Assembly: GCF_000002985.6 (NCBI RefSeq)
Contig: NC_003283.11
Span: 3,720,001-3,784,000, forward strand
Direction: 5' to 3'
Origin: Caenorhabditis elegans
Taxonomy: Eukaryota > Nematoda > Chromadorea > Rhabditida > Rhabditidae
DNA: 64,000 nucleotides
Numbering within the stretch: the first letter of the stretch is position 1; every line of letters begins with the position of its first letter. Below, piece after piece: positions 33,201 to 44,100 of this stretch. The notes below the pieces were generated by a model, which was not told where the DNA came from, made no database searches, and saw only the letters and a list, made by a program, of their open reading frames with translations. The position numbers and the translations under genes are program-made.

Positions 33201-35796
33201 TTTTATTCAATTTGAAAAGGATATGCGCCTTCAAAAGGGTACTGTATCTCGAAAATCCCGCAGCAACGGAAGTTTGAAACTACAGTACTCTTTTGCAATG
33301 AAAAAGGATGTTTGTTGTGTCGAGACCAGGTACCGTAGTTTTGACCCAAAACTTACATTATATCTCGCCATTTGGCCTCCACAAATCAGAAGATACTTAT
33401 TCTGCTGACAAAACTCCATATAGGCAATATCTCCCTCGTTGATCGGCGCCATTTCGCCGATTCGAGTGAGCTTCGATTTTGCACACTTCCAGAGGGTGAT
33501 CGAGTTGCTCTTTCCACCGCTCGCCATCATTTTTCCGTTTCGCGAGAATTTCACGCAGAAAATCTCGAATTTATGGTGATCCCATAGCTGAGTTTGTCGC
33601 CACGGGATCGTCTTTACACTATTCGAAGGCTCGTCGCGTAGAAGCTTCGGCGCTTTTTCGTCGGCAGCTGCGCCGTGGACTGGAATATTATATATTTTAA
33701 ATGCAGGTTTTAGTTTTTTACTGTGTGTACATCAGGGGTGGGCGGCAAACAACGGCAAACCGACAAAACGGCAATTTGACAAAGATCAAAATTTCCGCCA
33801 AATCGGCAAATAGCCGGAAATCAAAATTTCCGGCAAATCGGAAAATCGGCAAATCGCCGAAAATCAAAATTTCCGGTAAATCGGCAAACCAGCAATTTAC
33901 CGATTTGCCGAATTTACAAAATTTGCCGAACGGCAATTGCAGCCCACCCCTGATGTACAATTAAGAGATCACAAAATTCGGAGAATGCGTTTTGCACAAC
34001 ATATTTGACGCGCAAAATATCTCGTAGCGAAAACTACAGTAATTCTTACTGTAGCGCTTGTGTCAATTTACGGGCTCGATTCTCGAAACTGATTAAGGCC
34101 CGTAAATCGACACCAGTGCGCTACAGTAGTCATTTAAAGAATTACTGTAGTTTTCGCTACGAGATATTTTGCGCGTCAAATGTGTTGTGCAATACGCAGA
34201 GCTCTCAGAATTTTGTGTCCTCAAAAAATCAATTACCTTTATTCAAAATAGTCTTCAATCGATTTTGCGGCAAAATAAAGTCGGATGGAAGAATTTCCTC
34301 GAGAAACGCCAACTGGGACTGCCTCTCGGCAACTTGGCTGAAAATTTTCCAATTATTTAGAAAATCGAGTTTTAAAATAAAAATTCTCACTCAATATTCT
34401 GATATCGGCAATTTCCGAGCAGGACGTCTTTGAAAAAAGTGTCAAAATAATCAAAATGCTCGGAATGATCAAGTATGACGCCTCGTATCATTTTCTGCAT
34501 TGTGAACAGAGCGTCAAAGTACTGAAATTGAAAATATTTTGGACACACGATGCACCATGTCACGTGGTGTCAAAGTCCCTCAATTCGGCTTGATCTACGT
34601 AGATCTACAAAAAATGCGGGAAAAGAGACGCAGAGTTTTCAACTGATTCCGCATGGTTAAGAACGTGCTGACGCCACATTTTTTGGGCAGAAAATTCCCG
34701 CATTTTTTGTAGATCAAACCGTACTCTGACACCATGTGCCAAGTCTAGCACGAACCCTTCCTTTCCGAACTAGGTCAGCTAGTTTGAAGCATTTAACAAT
34801 ATATGATCCATGCTTTGCGGTCTCCTCAGTAATGTGATCATTTGAAGTTTCGAGAATTTGAATCGCCGCGTCGTAGTTTCCTTTGAGAATGTTCGCACGG
34901 ACTCTGGCACCCGACGTTGTTTCAATTGTGAAGCCCGTCTCTTCAACGAGAGTTTCAACAGAGCTTCTGAAAAAATGGGTCAAAAATACGGTAGCCGGTC
35001 TCGACACGACATTTTTTGTTTATTGAAAAAAGACATGCGCCTTAAAATTTCGTAATTTCAAAATTCCAAAATTCCACGTGGTGCGAGGCTGTCCCGTTAC
35101 GGTTTGGTCTACAAAAAATGCGGGATTTTTTGCCCAAAAAAATGTGATGTCAGCACGGTATTAATCATGCGAAATCAGTTGAGAACTCTGCGTCAAGCCG
35201 AAATGAGACACTCTGACACCACGTGTGCTTTTTTTACAAAAAACTCTGAAAAATCGATAAAGAAACTTTAAAGGCGCACACCCGTTTTCATTCAACATAA
35301 AAAATGTCGTGCCGAGACCCGAAACTGGTCAAAAACTTACGTCAAGCCGATATTATCCAAAAATTGTGCAATAATTCGAATTGTTGCTTTATCATATTTT
35401 CCCAACGCGATTTCCTTTCGAATCACCGACTCGGTTTCTTCGGGATCATCTTGAGATCTGGGGGATAGTTGCTGGAAAAAGTGAATTTTTTTGTTGCATT
35501 TCAATCGCGGAACATGATGTCAAAAAGTATCATTTCGGCTTGATCTACGTAGATCTACAAAAAATGCGGGAGTTGAGACGCATATTTCTCAACTGATTTC
35601 GCATGGTTAAGAACGTGCTGACGTCACATTTTTTGGGGCAAAAAATTCCCGCATTTTTTGTAGATCAAACCATAACGGGACAACCTGACACCACGTGTCG
35701 CTGTGAGACCCTTACCGCATGATTCTGCAATCTTTGTGCTACAGACATCTTCTTACCCTTACGACCAACATCGTCAAGTTGCTCGTCGACAGTCAT
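30220..35796 (-). CDS. WDR26/GID7-like LisH-CTLH-WD40 protein
   Basis: Exons 30220-30692, 31726-32293, 33357-33679, 34237-34337, 34391-34521, 34756-34966, 35341-35471 and 35716-35796 join in phase to 672 residues, the size of human WDR26. Residues about 50-90 form a LisH motif (IRIIAQFLDNIGL, EETG), then a CTLH region ([14 protein letters not shown]), then WD40 repeats from about 220, with clear units LWDHHKFEIFCVKFS, LRLWDIRTHNLI and VGHRGHVNAVAWNP. WDR26/Gid7 proteins are subunits of the CTLH (GID) E3 ubiquitin ligase; that role is inferred from family. An acceptor TTCCAG ends one base before the ATG. Two introns use the unusual donor GTTCGT (after 34756 and 31726). The C-terminal 75 residues are polar and not WD40. 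Introns are packed with MITEs, and the stop lies 8 bp from a palindromic element. Confidence 0.93.
30810..31030. mobile_element. GACGCGCAAAATATCTCG palindromic MITE
   Basis: Complete copy with both arms and the GTGTCGATTTACGGG inner block. It lies between two half-arms of the GTCTCGACACGAC family (30,750-30,800 and 31,155-31,260), so it may be inserted in one. Intronic in the WDR26-like gene. Confidence 0.8.
31461..31645. mobile_element. CACGTGG-family MITE
   Basis: Core ATGCGGGAATATTTTCACAG ... GTGACGTCAGCACGTTCTTAACCATGC ... CGCATTTTTTGTAGATCTACGTAGATCAAGC, ending GACACTCTGACACCACGTG. The left end is eroded. Confidence 0.85.
32346..32612. mobile_element. Two joined CACGTGG-family MITE pieces
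   Basis: A left half (ACGTGGTG...GACGTCAGCACGTGG) runs directly into a second copy (GTCAGATAGTCCC...GCCTGGCACAACGTGG), so the first is truncated by the second or by recombination. Confidence 0.75.
32615..32900. mobile_element. GACGCGCAAAATATCTCG palindromic MITE
   Basis: Full-length copy, arms meeting around AATTTATTTATCGAATTGAAAATAAATT. It follows the previous element immediately. Confidence 0.85.
32950..33355. repeat. GTCTCGACACGAC-family arms
   Basis: ATGGTCTCGCCACG and its complement at 33,016-33,030 form a small palindrome. At 33,215-33,350 the arm CGCCTTCAAAAGGGTACTGTA ... GTCGAGACCAGGTACCGTAG of the family at 21,300-21,655 follows. Confidence 0.6.
33732..33953. mobile_element. TTGCCG-array element with intact ends and target duplication
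   Basis: 222 bp, starting TCAGGGGTGGGCGGCAAAC and ending GCAGCCCACCCCTGA, flanked by the 6-bp direct repeat TGTACA (33726-33731 and 33954-33959). The interior is an array of AAATCGGCAAATCGCCGGAAATCAAAATTTCCGGC. Intronic in the WDR26-like gene. Confidence 0.9.
33966..34218. mobile_element. GACGCGCAAAATATCTCG palindromic MITE
   Basis: Complete copy, 12 bp after the TTGCCG-array element. It ends in AATACGCAGAGCTCTCAGAATTTTGTG, shortly before exon 34237-34337. Confidence 0.85.
34559..34735. mobile_element. CACGTGG-family MITE beside exon 3 of the WDR26-like gene
   Basis: CACGTGGTGTCAAAGTCCC ... CTCTGACACCATGTG. Flanks are CCATGT and CCAAGT, five of six bases alike. It ends 20 bp from the splice donor of exon 34756-34966. 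This exon-plus-MITE junction is the one found duplicated at 58,275-58,600. Confidence 0.9.
34985..35335. mobile_element. GTCTCGACACGAC element split by a CACGTGG MITE
   Basis: Outer halves: GGTCTCGACACGACATTTTTTG...GCGCCTTAAAATTTCG (34,990-35,074) and CTTTAAAGGCGCACACCCG...TGTCGTGCCGAGACCC (35,260-35,330). Between them lies a CACGTGG-family copy (35,075-35,225). Confidence 0.75.
35515..35699. mobile_element. CACGTGG-family MITE
   Basis: Core TTTCGGCTTGATCTACGTAGATCTACAAAAAATGCGGG ... GCATTTTTTGTAGATCAAACC, ending GACACCACGTG. It ends 16 bp before exon 35716-35796 of the WDR26-like gene. Confidence 0.85.
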
Positions 35797-37317
35797 TCTG
35801 GAATTTTTTTTTGAAATTTTTGCCAATTTTCGCGCGCCAAGAATACGGTAGCTGGTCTCGACGCGACAATGTTTTGTTTATTGTCAAAAGGTATGCGCCT
35901 TTAAAGAGTACTGTAGTCTAAAACTTTAGGTGCCGCGGAATTTTCGATTTGCAAAAATTGATATGTTTGCAATCGTAAAAACTACAAAAAATCGATTGAA
36001 ATTGAAGGTTTTGTTATCGTAATTTCGCTAGAAGTCGACATGTCCGCTTAAAGGCACCCAGATTTATTCAGATGGGTCTCGGCGCGAAAAGAGTTTTTTA
36101 AAAGTTTTTTTTTTTGCGTTTATCAATGAAATTTCTTGGTTTTTAGCGAGTTTTGTCGTTTTTTTTTTAAATTTTCGTAAAATGTTTAGACAAATTTCAT
36201 AAGTGCTTTTCCTGCTTGTCGGCTTTAACAGAAAAATGAAAGAAAACGCAAAAACTCCAAAAAATTTTTTTTTCGCGCCGAGACCCATCTGAGTGAATCG
36301 ATGCGCCTTTAAGAATGAATGACAAAATCTTGTGGCATTACAATAAATACAAATGAGTGTGCGCCTTTAAGGAGTACTGTAGCGCTTGTATCGATTTACG
36401 GGCCTGAATCAGTTTCGAGAATCGAGCCCGTAAATCGACACACGCGCTACAGTAGTCATATAAAGAATTACTGTAGTTTTCGCTACGAGATATTTTGCGC
36501 GTTAAATATGTTGCGCAGTACGCATTCTCAGCATTTTGTGTTCCCGTAATATCGATTTCTCTCAATTGTTCTCATCATTTGTTAAATTTTGGTGTTTAAA
36601 AAAAGAATTTAAATACGAAATTTTATCGGAAAACTAAGAAAAATCGATAAGAAAATTCCGTAACCACAGAAGTTTGAAATTACAGTACTCTTTAAAGGCG
36701 CACACACACTTTTGCATTAATTTTATAGAAATTTGTCGTGTTGAGACCTGGTACAGTATCGCAAAATCGTCATATTTAGCTTTTTTTAAATTGCAAACCT
36801 CTGTCGCTTGGCCGGGACAACGGCTGGCTCGTCAGCCTCTTCTCCGATGGGTTTCCGAACCACTTTGAGTTGTTAAGTGGGAACGACGCGCCACTGATAT
36901 TTTGAAAACTACAAAAACGAATTCCAGATTTTCCAGTTGAGACCTAATGACAGTAGGGGGTAGAAAAATTCATAAGAATATATTCGTGCGTATTATTTAG
37001 TAAGAATTGTCTTGTCTGCTGCAGACACTCTCTCAGCTGACGACTATCGAACGGAGGCGAGGGGCAGCGAGATATTGTGCAAAAGTGAGAGAGGGAAAAG
37101 AGAAAGAGGAGGAATGATGAGGCAGTGGGGACAAACTCTAGACGCAGAGATAAAAACAAACATTCATTCACAGGCTTGTAATTCGGCGTTAATTCACGTT
37201 AAATTTAAAAATTAATGGGATAGGGAGATGTTTAAAGTGATGATGATGATGATAAATATTGTGCTTTAAATCTCAATAGTCTGATGGAACAAAAAACGAA
37301 CAAACAAAAAAAAACAA
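35797..37317. other. Region between the WDR26-like gene and chk-1
   Basis: 5' flank of the WDR26-like gene and 3' flank of chk-1. Contains GTCTCGACGCGAC arms (35,840-35,930; 36,650-36,770), a separate palindrome (36,050-36,312, ends AAAGGCACCCAGATTTATTC... with mirrored CGCGCCGAGACCCATCTG) and part of a GACGCGC-family copy (36,370-36,552). Short open frames near 36,674 and 37,012 lack supporting features. Confidence 0.6.
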
Positions 37318-39463
37318 TTAGACATCCACATTGATCGAGGACGCCGAGTGCTCCACATTGACTCCACCACCATTAACTATCTGCGGATTTCTTGGCACAT
37401 ATCCAAGATTGGCGAGCCAGTTGTTTCCGTCGGTACATATCCACTCATGCATACGGTTTCTAACGTCCATGAACATCTTCTTAAACTGGATTCCGTCACC
37501 GCGAGACCTGCGGAAATCTACCATGACACGTGGCTTGTCGGGAATATCGCCCATCGTGTACAGACTGACCATCATCGAAACCTCGCGCCACGTGACTAGT
37601 AGACGGTAGTCGTCAGTCTCACGAACGCCGAAGCCGGCGTGCTCACTGGCTCGAGCCACTTTTTGGTACGTGGAACGGATGTCGGTGACGACGCAGAAAC
37701 GTGTCATACGGCACACCATTCGTTGGAGGAGATTCTGAAAATTTTAGGGGGATTTAAACTAAATTCTGGGTTTTTTAATCAAAAAAAAAAGTAAATTTAG
37801 CAAAAACCTCTAATTTTGCAACCATTTCCGTGTCATTAGCGAATTTTCATCCTAAAATTATCAAAAATGCCAATTTACGACCGAAAAATTGGAGATTTTA
37901 GCTAAAAATCCGCCAATTTCTGACGGTTTTTTCCTAACCGAGTTGGTCTGCGACATATCAATATGCTGAGTAAGCAGAAGATCCTCAGTCTTTGTCGGCT
38001 GGGAGAACGAAGCATTCTGTCTCTCCGCCAGAGTGCTCTTCTCGTTCGGAGTCTCCAAGTGACGACGTTTCGCGGAGCATTCGGCTTGTTGAGTGCATGT
38101 GCTGGAATATATTGAGCATTTTAACATGAAATTGTGATTTTTTTTTAAATTTAAATGGGGTTCTGGCCTTCCTCATTGCATTTTTCGCAACTAAAATCGA
38201 GCCGCGACGCGACACGCAACGCGCCGTAAATCTACACCAGATATGGCCGAAGCCATCTATTAAACTCACATATTCTCATCATTGTTGCGAGCGCGTTTCA
38301 GTGGCCGCCCGTTCGGTGTCTCGACTTGACCGAAATTGTGCTGATACCACGGATCCGCTTGGATCTGCTCGATTGTCGCGCGCTTGTCCGTCTTGTCGGT
38401 GACGATCTTACGAAGCATGCAGAGGGCTCGAACGTCGATCTTCTTCCACGGTCTCTCGTCGAGGCTCGTGTTGCTGATCCATCCCATGTAGGATTGAGAG
38501 GCGCTGAAAAAAAACATTCATTTCGTCAAAAATTAGCTAAAATCTCTGATTTTTGGTGTCTCAACGGTCGGAAAATAGTTTTTATTGTTTTTTCTCGTTT
38601 ATACACATTTTTCGTTGAGAAATTGCCATTTTTAGCCGAAAAATGTGAAATAAACCATCAAAATATGCTAATTTCCGCCAAAAACGCGATGAAAACGCAC
38701 TCGCTAGCCCGATCCCACGGAAGCTCCCCGGTGAGCATCGCAATGAGCACAATCCCAGACGACCAGACATCGACGGGCGGCCCACGGTACTTCTTTCCGG
38801 CGCAGAGCTCTGGAGCAGCGTACGGAATCGTCCCACAGCTCAAATCCAGCAGTCGCTCCTCTCCTTTGTTCCGATAAAGAGTTGCCATGCCGAAATCCGA
38901 GATTTTTAAGACATCTGGAAGATTAAATTTGATAATTTAAGCATTTTAAAATTGACAAAAAAAAAAAAAAGATTCTTACGAGTTCCGGTAAGCAGCAAAT
39001 TTTCCGGCTTAATATCACGATGAACCACATCATTATCGTGAATAAATTTGAGTCCACAGATGAGTTGTTTGAAGTAGAATTGCGCGAAAACCGGCGACAT
39101 TCCACAATCGGGCTCTATTTTATCGAAAAGCTCTCCGCCGTCCGCATATTCCAGGAAGAGATAGTAAAATTGCGGATCATTTCGCATTCCTATCATTCGA
39201 ATCACGTTGTCATGGCCGACAGCGGACACACGTTTCTGAAGAAGGTACTCCTTTCGAATGTTGTCTATGAAATCCTTGCTTTTATTGGCGATATTGATTT
39301 TTTTCATCGCCGCCGCCACTTCTGGATTCTTGGTGTTGACGATGAGGAGGACTTCGCCGAACGCGCCTTCTCCGAGCGTTTGAACGACTCTGTACAGCGA
39401 TTCTGGTTGTTGAGGTGCCACTGCTGCTGCTGCTGGCGTAGAAGTCGTGGACGCTGCTGACAT
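37318..39463 (-). CDS. chk-1: DNA-damage checkpoint kinase CHK1
   Basis: Exons 37318-37734, 37939-38101, 38270-38503, 38701-38914 and 38980-39463 join in phase to 503 residues. Ser/Thr kinase domain: Gly loop GEGAFGEV (31-38), ATP lysine about K54, HRDIKPEN with catalytic D150, DFG at 168-170, then [12 protein letters not shown]. After the kinase domain come SQ/TQ sites (FSQ, LLTQ, MSQT) at the place where ATR/ATM-type kinases phosphorylate CHK1. The last exon encodes the C-terminal regulatory region typical of CHK1 (KA1-like). Role: S/G2 checkpoint signalling in the nucleus, by family. Introns are 65-204 bp. A TTTTTCAG acceptor 7 nt before the ATG fits trans-splicing. All kinase signatures are intact. 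Confidence 0.96.
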
Positions 39464-41138
39464 TTTCTGCTGAAAAATTGAAAATAAAAAGGATTATTCA
39501 CCACTGAAACAGGAAAAGTTAAAAAAAATTAAAAGAAACCTTGATTTTTCTGGGTTTTTAGGGTAAAAATTGATAAAAATCGAGAAATATCGTTTTGTTT
39601 TACATTTTTTACTGAATAAAACCTGAAATATTTTAGAATTTTGCATCAAGAAAACAAGAAAACCGCAGAAAACGTTGCCGCATTCGAATTTACCGCGCGC
39701 AACGACACTCCGAAATCCCGCTCGGAGCCGGAATTTGTGTGGATTTACGGGCAATTTTTTGTCGAAAAAACATGTTTTATATGTTTTTATGTTTTTTAAA
39801 TAGAATTTTACACTATTGAGATGAATTAAAGGCGAAAAATTATTGAAATGAGGGAAATATGAAAATATAAATAAAATAATATCGACAGAATCATCCGAAT
39901 CCAAAAAATAGAAAGAACATCAATTTTCTTGTAAATTCCTTGAGCTTTCCGGTGTTTTTTTGGATTTTTCTCTTCAGAAATGACACCGAATTCTCCAGAA
40001 TTCTCCAGAATTTTACAGTAAAGTTTTTTTTTCTAATTTTCTAGAATTTTTCCAGAACTTCCAGATTTGTCCAGAAGTCTCCAAAAGTTCTACAAAAATT
40101 TTTCTGCAGATGATTCCAGAAAGTTCGAAGATTCCAAGATTTTGTTTCTGCTGCAACAAATGGCGTCATCGACTACAAACTACAGAAAAGATACCATTAT
40201 TTGCAGTTTTGTTGGGCCTACATTTAATGACATTCGGCAACTTTTTTTTGTCGACAAGGTCGACAAATCGGCAAGATGTCGGTTTGCCGATTTGCCGATT
40301 TGCCGGAAATTTTCATCATCGGCAAATTGCCGGTTTGCCGATTTGCCGGAAATTTTCAATTCTGGAAATTTGCCGGCTTGCTGATTTGCCGGAAATTTTC
40401 AATTCTGGAATATTGCCGGCTTGCCGATTTGCCGGAAATTTTCAATATCGGCAAATTGCCGGATTGCCGATTTGCCCAAACTTTTCATTTTCCGCGGATT
40501 GCCGGTTTGCCGGTGTGCCGGAAATTTTCAATTCCGGCCATTTGCCGACTTGCCCGAGATGCCAATTCCGGCAATTTGCCGATTTGCCAGAAACTTAAAT
40601 TCCGGCAATTTTCCGATTTGCCGATTTGCCGTAAAAACCGTTTTTTCCGGCAAATTCGACATACCCGCAATTTGCCGGTTTATCGATTTGTCGGAAACTT
40701 TTAATCCCGACAATTTGCCGATTTGCCGGAAATTTCAATTCCGGCAATTTGCCTGTTTGCCGATTTGCCACAAATTTTCATTTTCTGCAAAATGCCGGTT
40801 TGCCTATTTGCCGTTAAAAACCGTTTATCCATCAAATTCGGCAACTCGGCAATTTGCCGGTTTGCAGATTTGCCGGAAATTTGCCGGCTTGCCGGAAATT
40901 TTGATTTTCGGCAATTTGCCAATTTGCCGGAAATTCCAATTCCGGCAATTTGCCGGTTTGCCGGTTTGCCGGATTGTCGGAAAAAATCGTTTGCCTTATC
41001 TATCGAAAAAACAAGATTTCTGATTTTCAGTGTTGATTCCCATGTTTTTGTGTTATTTTACCATTTCATTGTAACTTTTTAAAATGATAACCGTACGTAA
41101 TAACACTGATAAGATGAGTTTAGAATATTCAATTCATA
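39464..41138. other. Intergenic region between chk-1 and the acyltransferase gene
   Basis: Divergent promoter region. It has TTCTCCAGAATTTTCCAGAA-type repeats at about 39,980-40,090 and a 730-bp TTGCCG array. The long open frames across 40,110-41,023 are products of the array: Cys/Arg/Phe-rich repeated peptides in several frames. No gene. Confidence 0.7.
40230..40993. repeat. Longest TTGCCG array in the window
   Basis: About 18 units of TTTGCCGATTTGCCGGAAATTTTCAATTCCGGCAA, period about 40 bp with variants. It begins with ATTCGGCAACTTTTTTTTGTCGA, the same terminal block seen in the element at 52,932-53,362 in the other orientation. Complete termini are not recognisable. Confidence 0.85.
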
Positions 41139-44100
41139 ATGCACAAAATGTTACGTGCCATTTTTCTAGTCTTCATAATTTTCGCTAATCTACAATGCAG
41201 TTCTGGTATCGAATTCGATCCACATAAGGCTATGGAGCTGCTCGGCGAGCTGATCGCTCACCCGATAGAGGTTATGGAGCAGCTGGTGGGTTTCTGGATA
41301 CTTTGGGTCTCGCAACGATTTGGCACTTTTGTCAAATCAAGAGTGTTCTACGTTTTCCACGTGGTGGTGTCAAAGTGTCCCATTTTGGTTTTATCTTTGA
41401 GAAATGCGGAAGAAGAGACACAGACTGTGTGCTGACGTCACACTTTCCTGTGGAAAAATTCCCGCATTTTTTTGGAGATCAAACCGTTATGGGACAGCCT
41501 GACACCTTTGGGTCTCGCAACGATCTGACATTTTCCAGGAAAAATACAAAACCAGCGATCTAATCGCTGCCCTCGGTATTCACTCAAATGCGAATTATTC
41601 AATTTCTCAAGAATGTCACGAAGAGCTTTCATTTTTGGGTTACGGTGTAATCGATGCGGCACGATATGCCCGGCATCACAGTACGGCGGCGGTCCCAGCA
41701 TCAATGACCGATCAGGAACGGAAGGATTACCTTATTCCCAGTGAGATATTTTTTTTCAAATGTGGGTCCTGACACGATCCAAATTTTTTACTCTGAATGA
41801 CAGAAAATAGACCGTAATCACCAAATGTAACAAACGTAAAAAATTTTCGAAGTATTTTCTAAATTTTTTCTGATTTTTTTTCCACTTTTGCCAAATTAAA
41901 AGAAATTAGATGTTAGGCTCCGCCCACTCATGTAGCGTCTCAAATTGGAGTACATGGTCTCAAAGTGTCTTATTTTGGCTTGATCTACGTAGATCTACAA
42001 AAAATGCGGCAGAGTTATCAACTGATTTCGCATGGTTAAGAACGTGATGACGTCACATTATTTTGGGCAAAAAGTTCTCGCATTTTTTGTAGATCAAATC
42101 GTAATGGGACAACATGACGCCACGTAACTGGAGCACAAATAAAATTTGAAAAAAAAACAGTTAAACTTGCCAGAAAACACGTATATATCCAAAAAGTGGG
42201 CGGAGCCTAACATCTCATTTAATTTATTTTGGCAAAATTGAAAAATCATTTTAAAAATTTAGAAAAAAGTTTTAAAAGATTAAAAAAATTACAACAGTAA
42301 CTTTTTTATTAGTTTTCTCAAAAAATAGTATTTTGTTTTGGGCCAAACATTTTTTCCTTAAAAAGCGCCCGAAAATGCTCGGTGTTCAGTAGAGCGCATT
42401 TGCACATATATTCTTCGCCAAACCGGCAAATCGGCGAATTGCCGGAATTTAAAATTTCCCGCAATTTCTAAGAAAATGAGAAAACTAGTTGAACATTGTT
42501 TAAAAGAGATGTATTATAGCTAAACATTTAAGTTTCAAACGAAATTTTGACTTAAAATTTTCAAATTTCCAGTGATGGACGCTGCCGGTAAACTGGGATC
42601 CGGCATCGTTAGAGGCCATATTCTAAGCACCGGCGCTTTTTCGGAATGCAAATCCATTCAGATGTTCTCCTCGAGTTTAAATCGAACTGTCCAGGGAGAT
42701 TATTACAGGTACCTACATATTTCCTGTTTTTGCAACTTGTGCGGCAAAATCCAACTAGTTCCAGAATCTTATTCGATATGAAAATGCGCCCCAACTCGTT
42801 CAATAGCTCGTGTAACCTCCCGCAAATTGGAGTAGATCTCTGCTTACCCTGGTCTTGTCGAAATGAGGATCTTACGGGGTATTTTAGAGAAGGTTCGTAA
42901 AAATGGCACAGGCTGTAAAAAAGTAATAGCAAAAGTTTACAGCCCTGGGGCCCAGTAAAGCCTTGTCTCCAGTGTGCAGTGTACGGAATGTTAATCAGAG
43001 AGTTCCAGTAATTTCGTTGGGAACATGGATAGTTTTGTAAGTTCAGGAAAAAAATTTATCCAGTTTTAACTTTCATAGAAATTAACTTCCAGACTCATTT
43101 TATCATTGATTGTGGGTCTCTGCATTTTATCAGGATTTTCCGATATTTTTCAAAAATTCCAATTGAACGACAAAACGAGGAAGGAGGAGGGTTTTGGTTG
43201 GAAGTTATTCAGCGCATTCTCATTTCATCGAAATTTGAAGGAGATTTTCAACACGAAGAATTGTCATAAGGTAGGGTCAGATTTTATGGTGCTACGACAG
43301 TGCTGGTCCCATTGATCTACGAGAATTACGGGAATTCAGGCTCTGATTTCTGATTTCGCGTGCTGACGTCTCATTTTTCTGTGCGAAAAATTTCCCAATT
43401 TTTTGTAGATCAAACCCCATTATGGTACATTGGTTTATGCACGTGGTGTCGGAGTGTTCCATTTCGGTTTGATCTACTTCCCTCATATTTTGAAATGCAA
43501 TAATTTGCGGAATTAGGCGATTTTTGCTCGGCCAGGGTCGATTTACGGCGCTTCGCTTATAAAACTAAAAGTACTTGCCAGTGTGGAGTGCAATTGCCGT
43601 TCGGCAAATCGGCAATTTGTCGGATTGTCGATTTGCCGGAAATTTCGATTTTAGGCAAGTTGCCGGTTTGCCAATTTGCCGGAAATTTTGATTACTGGCA
43701 AATTGCCGATTTGCCGAACATCAATTTGCCGGAAGTTTTTAGAGGAATTTTTTATGAGACGGAACCTCTTCAAACTGTGCCTTTTTAAAATTTTTCCCGT
43801 TTTCTTTAGATAATTTCATAGAATTTGCTTACTTTTCAAAATAGATTTAGGATCATTTATAGGATACGCACAATTTTTACGATCAAAAGTTAAATTCTGA
43901 AATTTTCAAAAAAAAGTGCAAAAACACAATTCCCAAAAATGTTCTGCAATTGCCGTTTTTCCGACAAATCGGCAAATCAATAATTTGTCGGTTTGCTGAC
44001 TTGCCGGAAAACTTCATTTCAGGCAATTAGCCGATTTGCCGGAAATGTTCAGTTCTGGCAAATTGCCGATTTGCCTGAAATGTTCAATCCCTGCAATTTG

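Noticed and set aside
37012..37215. 67-codon frame downstream of chk-1
   Set aside because: In the 3' flank, no conserved feature, no splice link to either neighbour.
40110..41023. Long overlapping plus-strand open frames (up to 200 codons) rich in Cys, Arg, Phe
   Set aside because: They follow the TTGCCG array, occur in more than one frame at once and encode repeated short peptides; no splice or family support.
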